The notes under the pieces: generated by a model
Told to the model about the DNA's origin: nothing
Database searches by the model: none
The model's input: only the letters and a program-made list of their open reading frames with translations
Part shown: piece after piece, positions 55,000 through 64,000 of the stretch
Layout of the letters: the number at the start of each line of letters is the position of its first letter
Position numbering within the stretch: position 1 is the first letter of the stretch
Origin: Ctenosaura bakeri
Lineage: Eukaryota > Chordata > Lepidosauria > Squamata > Iguanidae
Direction of reading: 5' to 3'
NCBI GenBank assembly: GCA_948474755.1
Contig: CAOLHI010000397.1
Location: 496,001 to 560,000, forward strand
DNA: 64,000 bases
Translations under genes and position numbers: made by a program

Positions 55000-56848
55000 G
55001 TAAACATTTAAGCATGGAATCTCATTTTCCCCAAAATTCAAGTCTCATCCAAATTCCTGGAAAGCCGACCTGCTTAGACATGCATCGATGAACTTGGTTC
55101 AGTGAGCTCTTACACAATATACTTGGCAGTCTGTGTTTTACCATCCAAACATTTATCTGATGGGCTTGAATCAAAACAAGAACTTTTAAACGATGTTAAT
55201 GTGAGATGTAATTGAATCCTATGTGATGGACACATTCCAACTGAACCTGACTGCATGACATCTAGTCATCGGTATCTGCATGGGATTAATTAGCAGTCGT
55301 CTTTTTTTCAGAACCTTATTCTTTGGAGACAACTGTAAAGACCTAGATTACCAGGAGCTACTGCAAGTGATTCCCTTGAGTGACAACTCATCTCTAATAT
55401 GAATGAATGAATTTTCATTGCAATGTGCACATTTTTTTTCTTTTTAAAGAAGAGATATAGCTATGTCTTTATAATATATGCCTCAAATTCTAAGATGGTT
55501 TTATAATTGTACTGGGCTGCCACCCTGCTCCACCATTTAAAGTACGCATTGATATTAGCCTGTTCTGCTAATACATTGTTCAATCTCTGGTTTTATCAAG
55601 CAATTTCAATATTCTGAGTCTAGCCTAAGTCCTTTCTCTCACTTAGGAGCTGCAGTATGTAATAACAGCAATCAAGGCAGTTCCTTCTGACAAATGTGTG
55701 TCAGGAAAAAAAAAAAAGACTGCTGTGACTTTGAAATATTGAAAGTGACTGATAACATAATGTGCAAAACAGAATAAATGCATACAAATGGAAGTTTTAG
55801 CTGTGCCGTCAAAGTATGAACTAAATACAGTGTCAGGGGCCTGCACTGAAAGCACCATGTGTGAGTGCTTACAGTGGCAAATTACCAAATGCACTCACTA
55901 AAGTGTTTTTATGAATAAAGCAGCATGCAAAGATTTCCCCCCTGCTATCTCATTTTCTTCTCTCCCTTTCCATTGCTCTTTCCCCAAACTCTCTGGAATT
56001 CACAAGGCAGAATGAAGTTAGCTTCAAGCAAAAAGTGAGAAGAGTTAGAAAGCACTCCTTTTTTCTTTCTTTTTTAATAAAACACAATGAAGTCACAGAA
56101 GCCAAGGCCGAGACAAGCCATTTCCACAGAGGATAAAACTGTATCAGTGAAGCTGAGTTTACATTTGAGCTGAACCCAAACCTGGCATTGATGTGAAAGT
56201 TGAAATTTCAGTCTTGAGATGCAGATTTGCGTGTGAAGGTTAAAAAACTAGGAATCTAGCAAAAATCATTTCAGCTTAGCAAGATTCCTACATAAATTTG
56301 GGGAGGATTTAAGAAAAATTACATTCTCTTCGAAAACATAGGTGCTGTTCACATTCTTACTTTAGGATTGCTCTGACCTAAATGCATATAGATTTATTTG
56401 AAGATCAGTTTCCATTCCTCTTAAATACTGTGGGATTTGCTGAGCATTTTACTGCCAAATTCTGTAACGCTCCCAACTGTGTCTCAAAAGCATAAACAGA
56501 CATCTGCAGAAAAGGATATTATGGGCAACCCCCTCATTTTAAAATAACGTTAATATTTTGATAACTAGTAAGAAAAGGAAAGGAAACAAGAACTGTGAAA
56601 ATAAGTAACTATAGATCTCCTTATATTTATCTTTTATTTCTGGATATTCATGTAGGCTAATTCTCACAATCAAGTCAAGTGGGGTAGGTGGTTGGGTTTA
56701 TGATAATCCTTTCAACACCTCAGACTTCATGGACGCTCGAAAACAATGGAAAGCAAAACTGTCTGCATGAAACAATCAGGGACCATCTCTTAATCTAGTC
56801 CTACAAAAATCTTCCCTATATCCCCTGCCCAACCAAGACCTGAAGAGA
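55000..56848. other. 1.85 kb of single-copy sequence
   Basis: No mobile-element trace. 55540-55700 and 56100-56500 have the look of conserved non-coding DNA but this is unmeasured. The minus frame 55643-55894 has no recognisable domain. Confidence 0.35.
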
Positions 56849-57398
56849 TTGTCATGACTCCCATCAGGGTTTTGTCACCTAGAGTTAAGACATTCAGCCC
56901 ATTCCAGACTCCTTTGTTAATCCTGTGAGAAAGCCATCTCCTCTTTGTCTATGTACCCCCTTCAGGGTAGGAAATAGGGTATATAAATCCCAGCTTCAGC
57001 CCCAGTAAATTGTAATACATTGGGTGTATCACGCTGCATGTAGTACGCCAGTCTCCCATTCCTCTGTGCTATCCTAAGACCCTGTCTTGAGCCCCTCAGC
57101 TTTGAGTTGCTTCTTCTTCAGGATAGGTAACTATCACCCTCTTCACCCCTAATCTCTCCATCCAAGCTTTCCTGTCTCATTTGCTGATGGTTCTTGAAGG
57201 AGTCAGATTTCTTATGTGTTTGCCTTTTAACTTTTAACTGAAGTCCTCTCTACAGTTAGTACTGGTATACTTAGGTAAAAAGATCCTGCCACTATCCTCC
57301 TCTCTCAGGCCTTCCTGGAGCTATATTTCCCCCAAATTCTAAAAGCACACTGGCATTGTGGGTGGACCTCAATGTTCATCCCTCTTAGGGTAACACAG
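56849..57398 (+). mobile_element. Second solitary LTR-like unit (about 550 bp)
   Basis: Begins TGTCATGACTCCCATCAGG and ends CCTCTTAGGGTAACA, the same last eight bases (AGGGTAACA minus one) as the 1.6-kb LTR. It has a TATA-type GGGTATATAAATCCC at 56966-56980 and a pyrimidine-rich R/U5 (CTCTTCACCCCTAATCTCTC). Near the end a GGTAAAAAGATCC block corresponds to GGTTAAAAGATCC in the first LTR. No strong AATAAA is seen, no internal region is adjacent and no target duplication was found. Probably a distant relative of the first LTR. Confidence 0.5.
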
Positions 57399-57631
57399 TG
57401 AATGTTTCTGAGGTGTTCTTGAGCTTATGGGAAACTGATTGTATGAATGCCTTATTCAGAGCTTGGAAAATTACTCACAAAATTACTACTATACTTAACA
57501 ATTTTTTTTTTTAAAAAATGACACTCCCGTTTCTGATTTCCCAAAAGTAAAAGCAAGCTTGTTCTTTATAGTTATTTTATGACAGCAACATCTGAGTGCT
57601 ACATACTGGTTGCTCAGTAGAACAAAACGTA
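57399..57631. other. Spacer
   Basis: AT-rich; nothing recognised. Confidence 0.4.
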
Positions 57632-57791
57632 GGCCATTTCCACACTAGACTGTTATAGTTCTATTAATTCCACTTTCAACATCCTATGGAATCTTGGGGT
57701 TTGCAGTTTAGGGAGGGCTGCAAACCCCAGGATTCCATAGGATGTTGAAAGTGGTATAATAGCACTATAACAGCCTAGTGTGGAAATGGCC
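57632..57791. mobile_element. Palindromic MITE (P200), short-centre copy
   Basis: The arms meet almost directly at GGGAGGGCTGCAAACCCC, giving a near-perfect 75-bp-arm hairpin from GGCCATTTCCACACTAGACT to AGTGTGGAAATGGCC. Confidence 0.95.
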
Positions 57792-58094
57792 ATACTCTCT
57801 TCCCATCCACCTCACTGTCACCTGAAGAGCCTCAACTCAGCACAGCAGCAGCAATTGAATCATCTATTACTCCTCCACCATTACAATAATAATGTTAAAA
57901 TGTTACAGTAAAACTGCAAATGGAATGAAATTACCTGTCAACTGAAAAGTTATGTAGTCATACCATCATAACTGGAAAAGGGTAGAGTGATACTAATAAC
58001 TACTTATTTGTAACTAGTCAGTTCAAAAGTCTGGTTGCATCCTATGCACCGACCTTGATGATCACTTTGCTACTCATGTTCATCACCCTCTTGG
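57792..58094. other. Single-copy sequence
   Basis: Nothing recognised. Confidence 0.4.
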
Positions 58095-58505
58095 TAGCCC
58101 TTATTGACTGCTCCTGGGCAGGAAAGTCCTTTCCCAGGAAATCTGGACTGGCTTCCTTCAGCAAACAAAGACTTTTCTATTTTGTCAGTCTTTGAACAAT
58201 TCACTGGCTGCTGAGAAATGAGCTTAATGGATTGGCGCTGTTTTTCCCTCTCAAAAATCTCATGATCTTTTAAATGGTTTTTAGGTCAATAGTATTTTAA
58301 TATTTTAGTTTGTATAATTGTATTTTAATATGATAATGTTTTGCATGTTTTTAACTCTCCTGTTTTAATTTTTTTAAAAAAATTGGTATCTGTTTTAACT
58401 CCGTTGTGAGCTACCTTAGGAGAAAGTCAAGGTATAAATCAACTAATTAAATATTGTCTTTACCTAATTAAAATTTAAATAAATAAATAAATAAAATTTT
58501 GTCAA
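58095..58505 (+). mobile_element. L2-like LINE 3' end
   Basis: ACTGGCTTCCTTCAGCAAAC then AAAGACTTTTCTATTTTG corresponds to the -FR--LKTFLF- C-terminus. The T-rich 3' UTR ends TTGTGAGCTACCTTAGGAGA, AAGTCAAGGTATAAATC and an (AAAT)n tail at 58476-58495. Closely parallel to the 32.7-kb copy. Confidence 0.75.
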
Positions 58506-59000
58506 GTAATTAAATATTGTCTTATTGCCTCACTTTACATTACACTTTTAATACACTCTCAGAACCCTTTGAAATTCCAACCATGCATGCAAATGGAAAT
58601 GGAAATGCATGCAAAAAAAAATATGGCTATAGATATGTGGTGAAGAATCGCATGAGCCATATGCCATAAACAAAGGGAGAACTTGCATCTAAGCAACACA
58701 TAATTCATCATTCTATTGTGTGATCATTCAGACAGATTTAAGCTTGTCCCTGCCAGGTGGTAGCAGCCACACATATTTTTAAACCCTATAATGCAGTGGA
58801 TGAGAAGGCAGCCTGCATTTTCATTCCTTCTTTTTTTCCCCTTATCTGACCCCCCTTCCCTCCACATTTCCACTGTGTGGCCATCAGGACTTCATAGGAG
58901 GAGGAAGGGAACTTAGTCTCACACACTTTGTACAAAGACCATCTTTACCTAATAGGATCTCCACTCAGAGGTAAAGATGGATCATGCAAACTAAGAGCTT
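58506..59000. other. Single-copy sequence
   Basis: Includes a small repeat, ATGCATGCAAATGGAAATGG then AAATGCATGCAAAA near 58583-58620. Otherwise nothing recognised. Confidence 0.4.
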
Positions 59001-59314
59001 AGGTCCTTATCACACCATTCTGTTATGCTTAGCTATACCATTCAAAAATGGTTTCAGCTTTACCCACAACAATAGCTGGTTGCTGATGCTGGGTAACACA
59101 CCCTTGCCACACTTGTGCTGTAACAGTACGATTTGTACATTTTTTTAATCTGTGCTAATGCTGTTATCACCACCCCATCGGCCCCACCTAGTGCTTCATG
59201 GTTGGTTTGCTTAAATGTATTTATTTTTCTAAAAATGCAGCCATAATAATGCTATGATGGTACATTGTAAGTACAGCACACCCTTAAATCTCTCATCGCA
59301 ATAAGTGCTACAGG

Positions 59315-59400
59315 AAGAATCATAGAGCTAGAAGAGACTACAAGGGACTTCAAATCCAATCCCCTACCATGCAGGAATACACCATCAAAGCATCCATGAC
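59315..59400 (-). mobile_element. CR1/L2-type LINE 3' UTR scrap inside the TIR element
   Basis: Plus reads AATCATAGAGCTAGAAGAGA, then CTACAAGGGACTTCAAATCC and CCCTACCATGCAGGAATACA, the complement of the common LINE ending. Confidence 0.75.
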
Positions 59401-59401
59401 A

Positions 59402-59730
59402 GAAAAACAGACTACATTCCCCCACACACTATTTTTATGTCTTTCTTCTATGAAAAGCAAAACTTGTTCTGACACCAGTCAGTTGTTTCAGGTTGTCTTG
59501 CTCAAAACTGCTTCACTCATACTCATTCAGCCATAATAACCATATTACAACATGATGTCATTATACGGCCACCATCACTGCTCAGATCCTACACTTTGAG
59601 GGACAACACAGGAAAAGAAACAGACCACACCATCCCCCCTCCCAATTTTAAATATCTTTCTCTTAGGAAAAAAAAACGTGCTTGTTGTGCTACTCAGTTG
59701 TTTCAGGTTGTCCCATTTGAAAAACAATTC
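59402..59730. repeat. Pair of ~115-bp direct repeats, about 214 bp apart
   Basis: First copy about 59402-59515 and second about 59616-59730. Both contain AACAGAC-ACA-TCCCC, a TATTTTTATGTCTTTCTT / AATTTTAAATATCTTTCTC stretch, and CAGTTGTTTCAGGTTGTC. Confidence 0.7.
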
Positions 59731-60261
59731 GTGGTGTGGGGTATCACAGGAAAGCAGTGGAGAAATCTTTGGAAAACACCCTCATGCAGTAAAAGCATCT
59801 GAATAAGACAGGGCTGCAGCATTATTGCAGTATAACACCAAATGATTTATATATTTAAAGAATAGGAAAAAAATCTGAAAAAGGTTTCTAAAGCATAGAA
59901 AGTCTAGAGCACAGGGAAGTCTTGTCCTCCCTACCTAAGCACCAGAAGCTTCTCTGCTACAGGTTTCTCTTTGGGAATCCCCAAGAGAGAGACTGCCGAG
60001 CCTCAATCACAGTATAACCACTAATTGATCATTCTTGCAGTGAAGTGGAATAAGACATCCACACTAAAAGAGGCTACTGAATCATAGCAAGGAAAGGGAG
60101 TCATTAACAGATTATTTCCAGCATGAAAAAAAAATCAGATTCCCTATGGCTGAACAGCATAACAACACAATGAGAATCAGGGTGCCATTTCATAAGGCTG
60201 AAACACAAATTGGATCAAACCATTGCTATGACAGTATAGTGGCATGGTGTGATAAGCACCT

Positions 60262-61512
60262 TTGATAAGAAGTTGGAATGCTAGTAAGGCAGGTTTAATG
60301 TGCTTAATTAATCATCAATATACTAAAAATATCTAAGTCAGTTGCATGTATTTTAGAAGAGAGAAAACTTTTCATATCTTGTTGCTAATTTAACTTAAAA
60401 GCAGGCACTAGAATGAAAATATAATTGGTGATTTTACTCAACTGTCCTTGAGCTTTGTTGAGAAAGAAGAACACACAGCTGCATGATTTTTTTTTAAAAA
60501 CCCTGTATTTTATCTACCCCAACAAAGCCCCTTCTCTTTACTTCCCTTTCTCACTCCCACATCATCTCAATTCCTTACCCCTCCCTTTCTTTAGTTTACT
60601 GACTCCCATGTAGATCCTAGCAAATGCCCCAGGGATAAGAACTTTAAGATTCAGGTCCTTGGGGCAGATTCTACACCAGTGATTGGTGCAGGATATAGAA
60701 GGATAAACTGAGTGCAAAAGAAACAGCACAGTTCCAGGTTACCCTTACTACTTATCATTTAAATTTTTTCAGCCATGGAATTAACTAAACTATCACTCTA
60801 ATCAAGAACAAAAACTCCTATAGACATTTGCATTTATTAAAGAACCAACTGGGAAATGTAACATTTCTTTGTCCTGAGTACACTCTCTCTTTAATTGAAT
60901 AATAACTTCATTCTGGAACAAAGTTAATGCTGAAAGACCCATTTAAGTCAATCAATTAAGGTAAAAATAAAATTAATTGGGTTGCCTCTTGCTGTTTGAA
61001 AAATTCTAGCTTAATTGATAACTTAATTGATTTGATGATTCAGCTCCTATCTCTGTTTAAGATTATAATGTCACATTCTTTTATTCACTAAGACTTTTTT
61101 GCAGTAGTACAAATCCTCTAAATGCACAGAAATGAGCTGAGTTCTTTCCATTCTACTGTCTTTCAGCATATGAAATACACTTCCGTGCACTTGAATATCC
61201 TGCTTTTGATTCATTGGCAACATCATGTACCTCTGAGGGCAATATCCAGCCCTTAACATGACAAGGCTTGTATAGCCTTAGGCAAAAGAAGCTGCTAACT
61301 AATTAGAAAGAAACCTGTTTTTTTTTTCCAGGGACATGCAAACTGGCAGTTTTAACAGAAAGAGAAAATAGATTCCCTATAATATGTCAGATATAACCAG
61401 TGGGGGGTTAATCTACCTAAATAGTTTTCCTTTTCTTTAATTTACCCCTTCCTGCTCCCAGTCACCTTGAATGAACTACTCAACATAAAATCAGAGTGAC
61501 TGAGTTTGATGA
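60262..61512. other. Single-copy sequence, candidate conserved block at 60820-61050
   Basis: 60820-61050 is AT-rich with many TTAATTGA/TCAATTAA motifs (ACTTAATTGATTTGATGATT; CAATCAATTAAGG), typical of homeodomain-bound enhancers but also of plain AT-rich DNA. No repeat family is recognised. Confidence 0.35.
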
Positions 61513-61621
61513 GAGCCAGCATAGTGTGGCGATTTGAGTGTTGGAACAGGACACTGGGACACCAGGGTTTGAATCTCTGTTCAGCCATGGAAACCCACTA
61601 GGTGACCTTGAGCAAGTCAAA
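61513..61621 (+). mobile_element. tRNA-derived SINE, 3' part lost at the MITE junction
   Basis: AGCCAGCATAGTGTGGCGAT, GGGTTTGAATCTCTG, GCCATGGAAACCCACTAGGT and AGCAAGTCAA, then the MITE starts. No SINE text resumes after the MITE, so the 3' half was deleted. Confidence 0.85.
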
Positions 61622-61822
61622 GGCCATTTCTGCGTTATACTGTTATAGTGCTATTACTCTCTGCTTTCAATATCCTATGGAATGTTAGGGTTTGCAGTCT
61701 AGGGAAGGGCATTTAGAATTCTCAGCCAGAGAGTTCTTTGGCCTCAGCAAACTCCAAACCCCAGAATTCCACAGGATGTTGGAGGCAGAATAATAGCACT
61801 ATAACGGTGTACTGCAGAGACC
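61622..61822. mobile_element. Palindromic MITE (P200), full copy abutting a broken SINE
   Basis: Left arm GGCCATTTCTGCGTTATACT; right arm AATAGCACTATAACGGTGTA. About 201 bp. Confidence 0.9.
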
Positions 61823-63049
61823 AGCTGAGTCTCCAACAGTTATTTTCTGCCTCATGTCAGATTTCAAGAGATCTGAATTGTCCATGATTTGGCATGAAAC
61901 TCTCCAGTTGTACATCAACTGTTAGCCACAAGTCTCTTAGAAACCACTTAAATGAATTCTTTCAAATACGGCAGATTGTGAAGAGGGTTTTCTGTCTCCG
62001 ACCCCCCACATTTGCCTACTGCATGAATGTTAGTGTGATGCTTCCCTTTCATACACAGGCTGGTTGTCAATATTTTTTAAAAAATTAGTGCGATCAAGTA
62101 ATTTATATGGTAAACCAAGATGCAACACACACCTTTCCACTGTGTTTCATGTCACGTTTTTGTTTTAATTGAAGTGTCTGTTGAATCTGCAATGAGAAAA
62201 ATGGCGGGGGAGGAATCCAGCAAGGCTTGCCACCTGCACTGAATTAAATTGGCCCAACAGGATTCTCCTTTGTCCCTCGAGCATTAAGGTTTTCTTTTTT
62301 TTTCTTAAAAAACCCCCCCACAATAAATGTTTCTAAAGCCCCAGCCTTACTGCCAGTGAATAAGCAGCTTAAAACATGGAAACATGGCCAGATTTGAATG
62401 AAACAAAAGAGAAATGACCATCTTTTCTCCCTGTTTTGAGATCCTACTAGCACCTTTTGGAAGGAGGCAAGATAAAAGCAAATAGCTAAACTCATATTAC
62501 AGCTAGATATGCATGATGAAGCCTGACAAAACTCACTTGTTTTCCCATTATGGAGGGAGAAACTGCAGCTGTAGAGTTGTAAGTGGCCCCAAAGCTGCCC
62601 CTCTGGCCCTCAGCCCATCAAAATTCCCTGGCCATTTTTCTGGCCTCAAACCAAACTAAACCAAAACAGAATAGAACACCAGGTTCAATTGTCACTCCAG
62701 GAATCCTCCGAGGGTGGCAATTCATATTTTAAATTGACTCCAGCTGCCCTACATTTTTCATTTTAAAATACTGATTTTTCAATGAGAAGTGGACTTCTAG
62801 CCAATACCAGGTTTGTTTAGGCTTTTCTTTTCTTTTCTTTTGTACTCTGTGCAGCCCTCAGAGGGTCCCATAGACAAACAAACAAACAAACAAATAAATA
62901 AATAAATAAATAAAATTGCTCCCCTACCCTGTTGTAGTTTACCACCCCTACTTTAGCTTATCATCATTTTATGGTGAAAAATATAAATGCTCATCATATG
63001 TGTGGTTCAAAGTACGTTCATGCTGTAGACCGAATCAGCTTTAAAAAGA
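61823..63049. other. Single-copy sequence with simple repeats
   Basis: (TTTTC)n at 62823-62841 and (CAAA)n(TAAA)n at 62875-62914. 61900-62560 shows no mobile-element trace. Confidence 0.4.
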
Positions 63050-63560
63050 TGCTATGAATGCTGCCTGGGAGATCTGGGGAGCTCAAGTCCATAAAAGTAA
63101 CCTTTCCAAACTGTGGGCTGATTAGGTTTGCCAAACTGAAAACCAGAGATGGCCCTTGTACCTTTAATAGATGTTTGGAAGAGGTCATTTCAGCAGGTGT
63201 TCCTCATTGCACAGTTAGGAAACAAGCAACACTTACTGAAATGTTCTCTTCCATACAACCATTAGAGGTACAGGCACCATCCCAGTTTTCACTCTGGCAA
63301 CTCTAGAGCTAACCTACGTCAAGAAGTCCAATAAAATCTATGCAGTAGAACATTCTGGGATGTATTCCCAGGGCACCAATAGATCAATCAATCTGAAAAG
63401 CAAAGCCACAACTGGGTGCCCATGGAGGTCACATGATGTTGTGTTTTTCTGTCAGAAAGTTCAGTTCATAGGCCAAGCCAGAGCTGGGAAGCTTGTATTG
63501 ACCATGCTGGCTAGGGAATTTGGGGAGCTGTTGTCCAAAAAAGTAACAGGCCACAAGCTC
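63050..63560. mobile_element. Fragments of the palindromic hAT-like repeat
   Basis: 63055-63110 (CCTGGGAGATCTGGGGAGCT) and 63480-63560 (ATTGACCATGCTGGCTAGGG, then GGGGAGCTGTTGTCCAAAAA and GGCCACAAGCTCAGAGAAC) fit the right half of the amniote repeat. The sequence between them is not assigned. Confidence 0.45.
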
Positions 63561-64000
63561 AGAGAACAAAACTACATGCTATGTTAAAAAGATATGGTGC
63601 AGCTGATAATTTCTTTCTGATTCCAAAGTAAGCTCAATAATCTGGATATAAGCCTCATCTAGATTGGGGCCATTAGAGGTGGATGGAGAAGGGTTAACCC
63701 TGCCCCAACAGCCCTTTCCTTCCCTAAATCTGTCCTACACCTTACAGGGACTAAAAAAAACCCCTTCATTGATAACCAATGATTTTTTTCTTCTTTTCTG
63801 TTCTGCACATAAAGTGGAGGAAAAATATAAGAGAAAATATGGCTAGAAGGAAAGGGTTAGTTCTCCTCTAACCACATACACCCATTCTGGTCCAAATAAA
63901 GCCCATACATGGCTACTTTTGAGTAGGAAAAAACCCTGATGCTTAGTAGCACCCTATGTTTTTAGTGGAGCATGTTGGTTAGTGTGCAGGTGAACAGTAA
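63561..64000. other. Single-copy sequence to window end
   Basis: Nothing recognised. Confidence 0.4.

Larger units (their letters stand above)
59001..60261. mobile_element. Non-autonomous DNA transposon with about 20-bp TIRs (1,261 bp)
   Basis: The left end AGGTCCTTATCACACCATTC and the right end, read as its complement, AGGTGCTTATCACACCATGC agree at 17 of the first 20 positions. The inside is non-coding and contains a tandem-like pair of about 115-bp direct repeats plus a minus-strand LINE scrap at 59315-59400. No clear target duplication was found, so the superfamily is open. The 68-residue frame at 59596-59802 is chance. Confidence 0.65.

Noticed and set aside
59596..59802. 68-codon open frame within the TIR element as a transposase remnant
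   Set aside because: No DDE-like or DNA-binding motif and it overlaps non-coding direct repeats.

Overview
This window looks like intergenic or deep intronic DNA from a squamate reptile, most likely a lizard. It is AT-rich and CpG-poor, and I found no convincing host protein-coding gene. The organism call rests on the repeat mixture: tRNA-derived SINEs ending in a Bov-B/RTE-like tail followed by CAACAACAAC, SINEs derived from 5S rRNA, decayed Bov-B/RTE and CR1/L2-type LINE pieces, hAT and Tc1/mariner remnants, two solitary LTR-like units, and a very abundant palindromic MITE. I cannot name the species.

Layout. 1-5 kb: two palindromic MITEs plus a minimal one, an isolated LTR (1621-2510) and a Bov-B/RTE 3' coding fragment. 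5-10 kb: mostly single-copy DNA with a 41-bp duplication and one fragment of a repeat with a hammerhead-like core. 10-19 kb: a dense cluster with a 5S-SINE, tRNA-SINEs, a 340-bp terminal-inverted-repeat family (three copies in the window) and two LINE fragments in opposite orientations. 19-29 kb: single-copy DNA, a 133-nt pure purine tract, two inverted-repeat structures, and an 889-bp hAT element with an almost perfect 8-bp target duplication. 29-38 kb: a LINE 3' end, and at 34.2-34.7 kb the oddest object in the window, a CpG-rich promoter-like segment sitting inside a SINE; a second GC-rich insert with an 8-bp duplication lies at 36.4 kb. 38-50 kb: many MITEs and SINEs, including a SINE nested in a MITE with an 11-bp target duplication, and a Tc1-like transposase C-terminus. 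50-55 kb: a CR1/L2-type LINE that keeps endonuclease and distal RT sequence but lacks the RT catalytic core, with a MITE inserted in it. 55-64 kb: single-copy DNA, a second LTR, a 1.26-kb TIR element, and SINE/MITE remnants.

No genes here work together as a pathway. The relations visible are between parasites: Bov-B-type LINEs are the expected source of RT for both SINE families because of the shared 3' tail, and nested insertions give relative ages (LINE older than MITE at 54 kb; MITE older than SINE at 44.8 kb; SINE older than the CpG-rich segment at 34.2 kb). Family assignments come from reading motifs by eye; ends are good to roughly 5-20 bp unless a target duplication is given.
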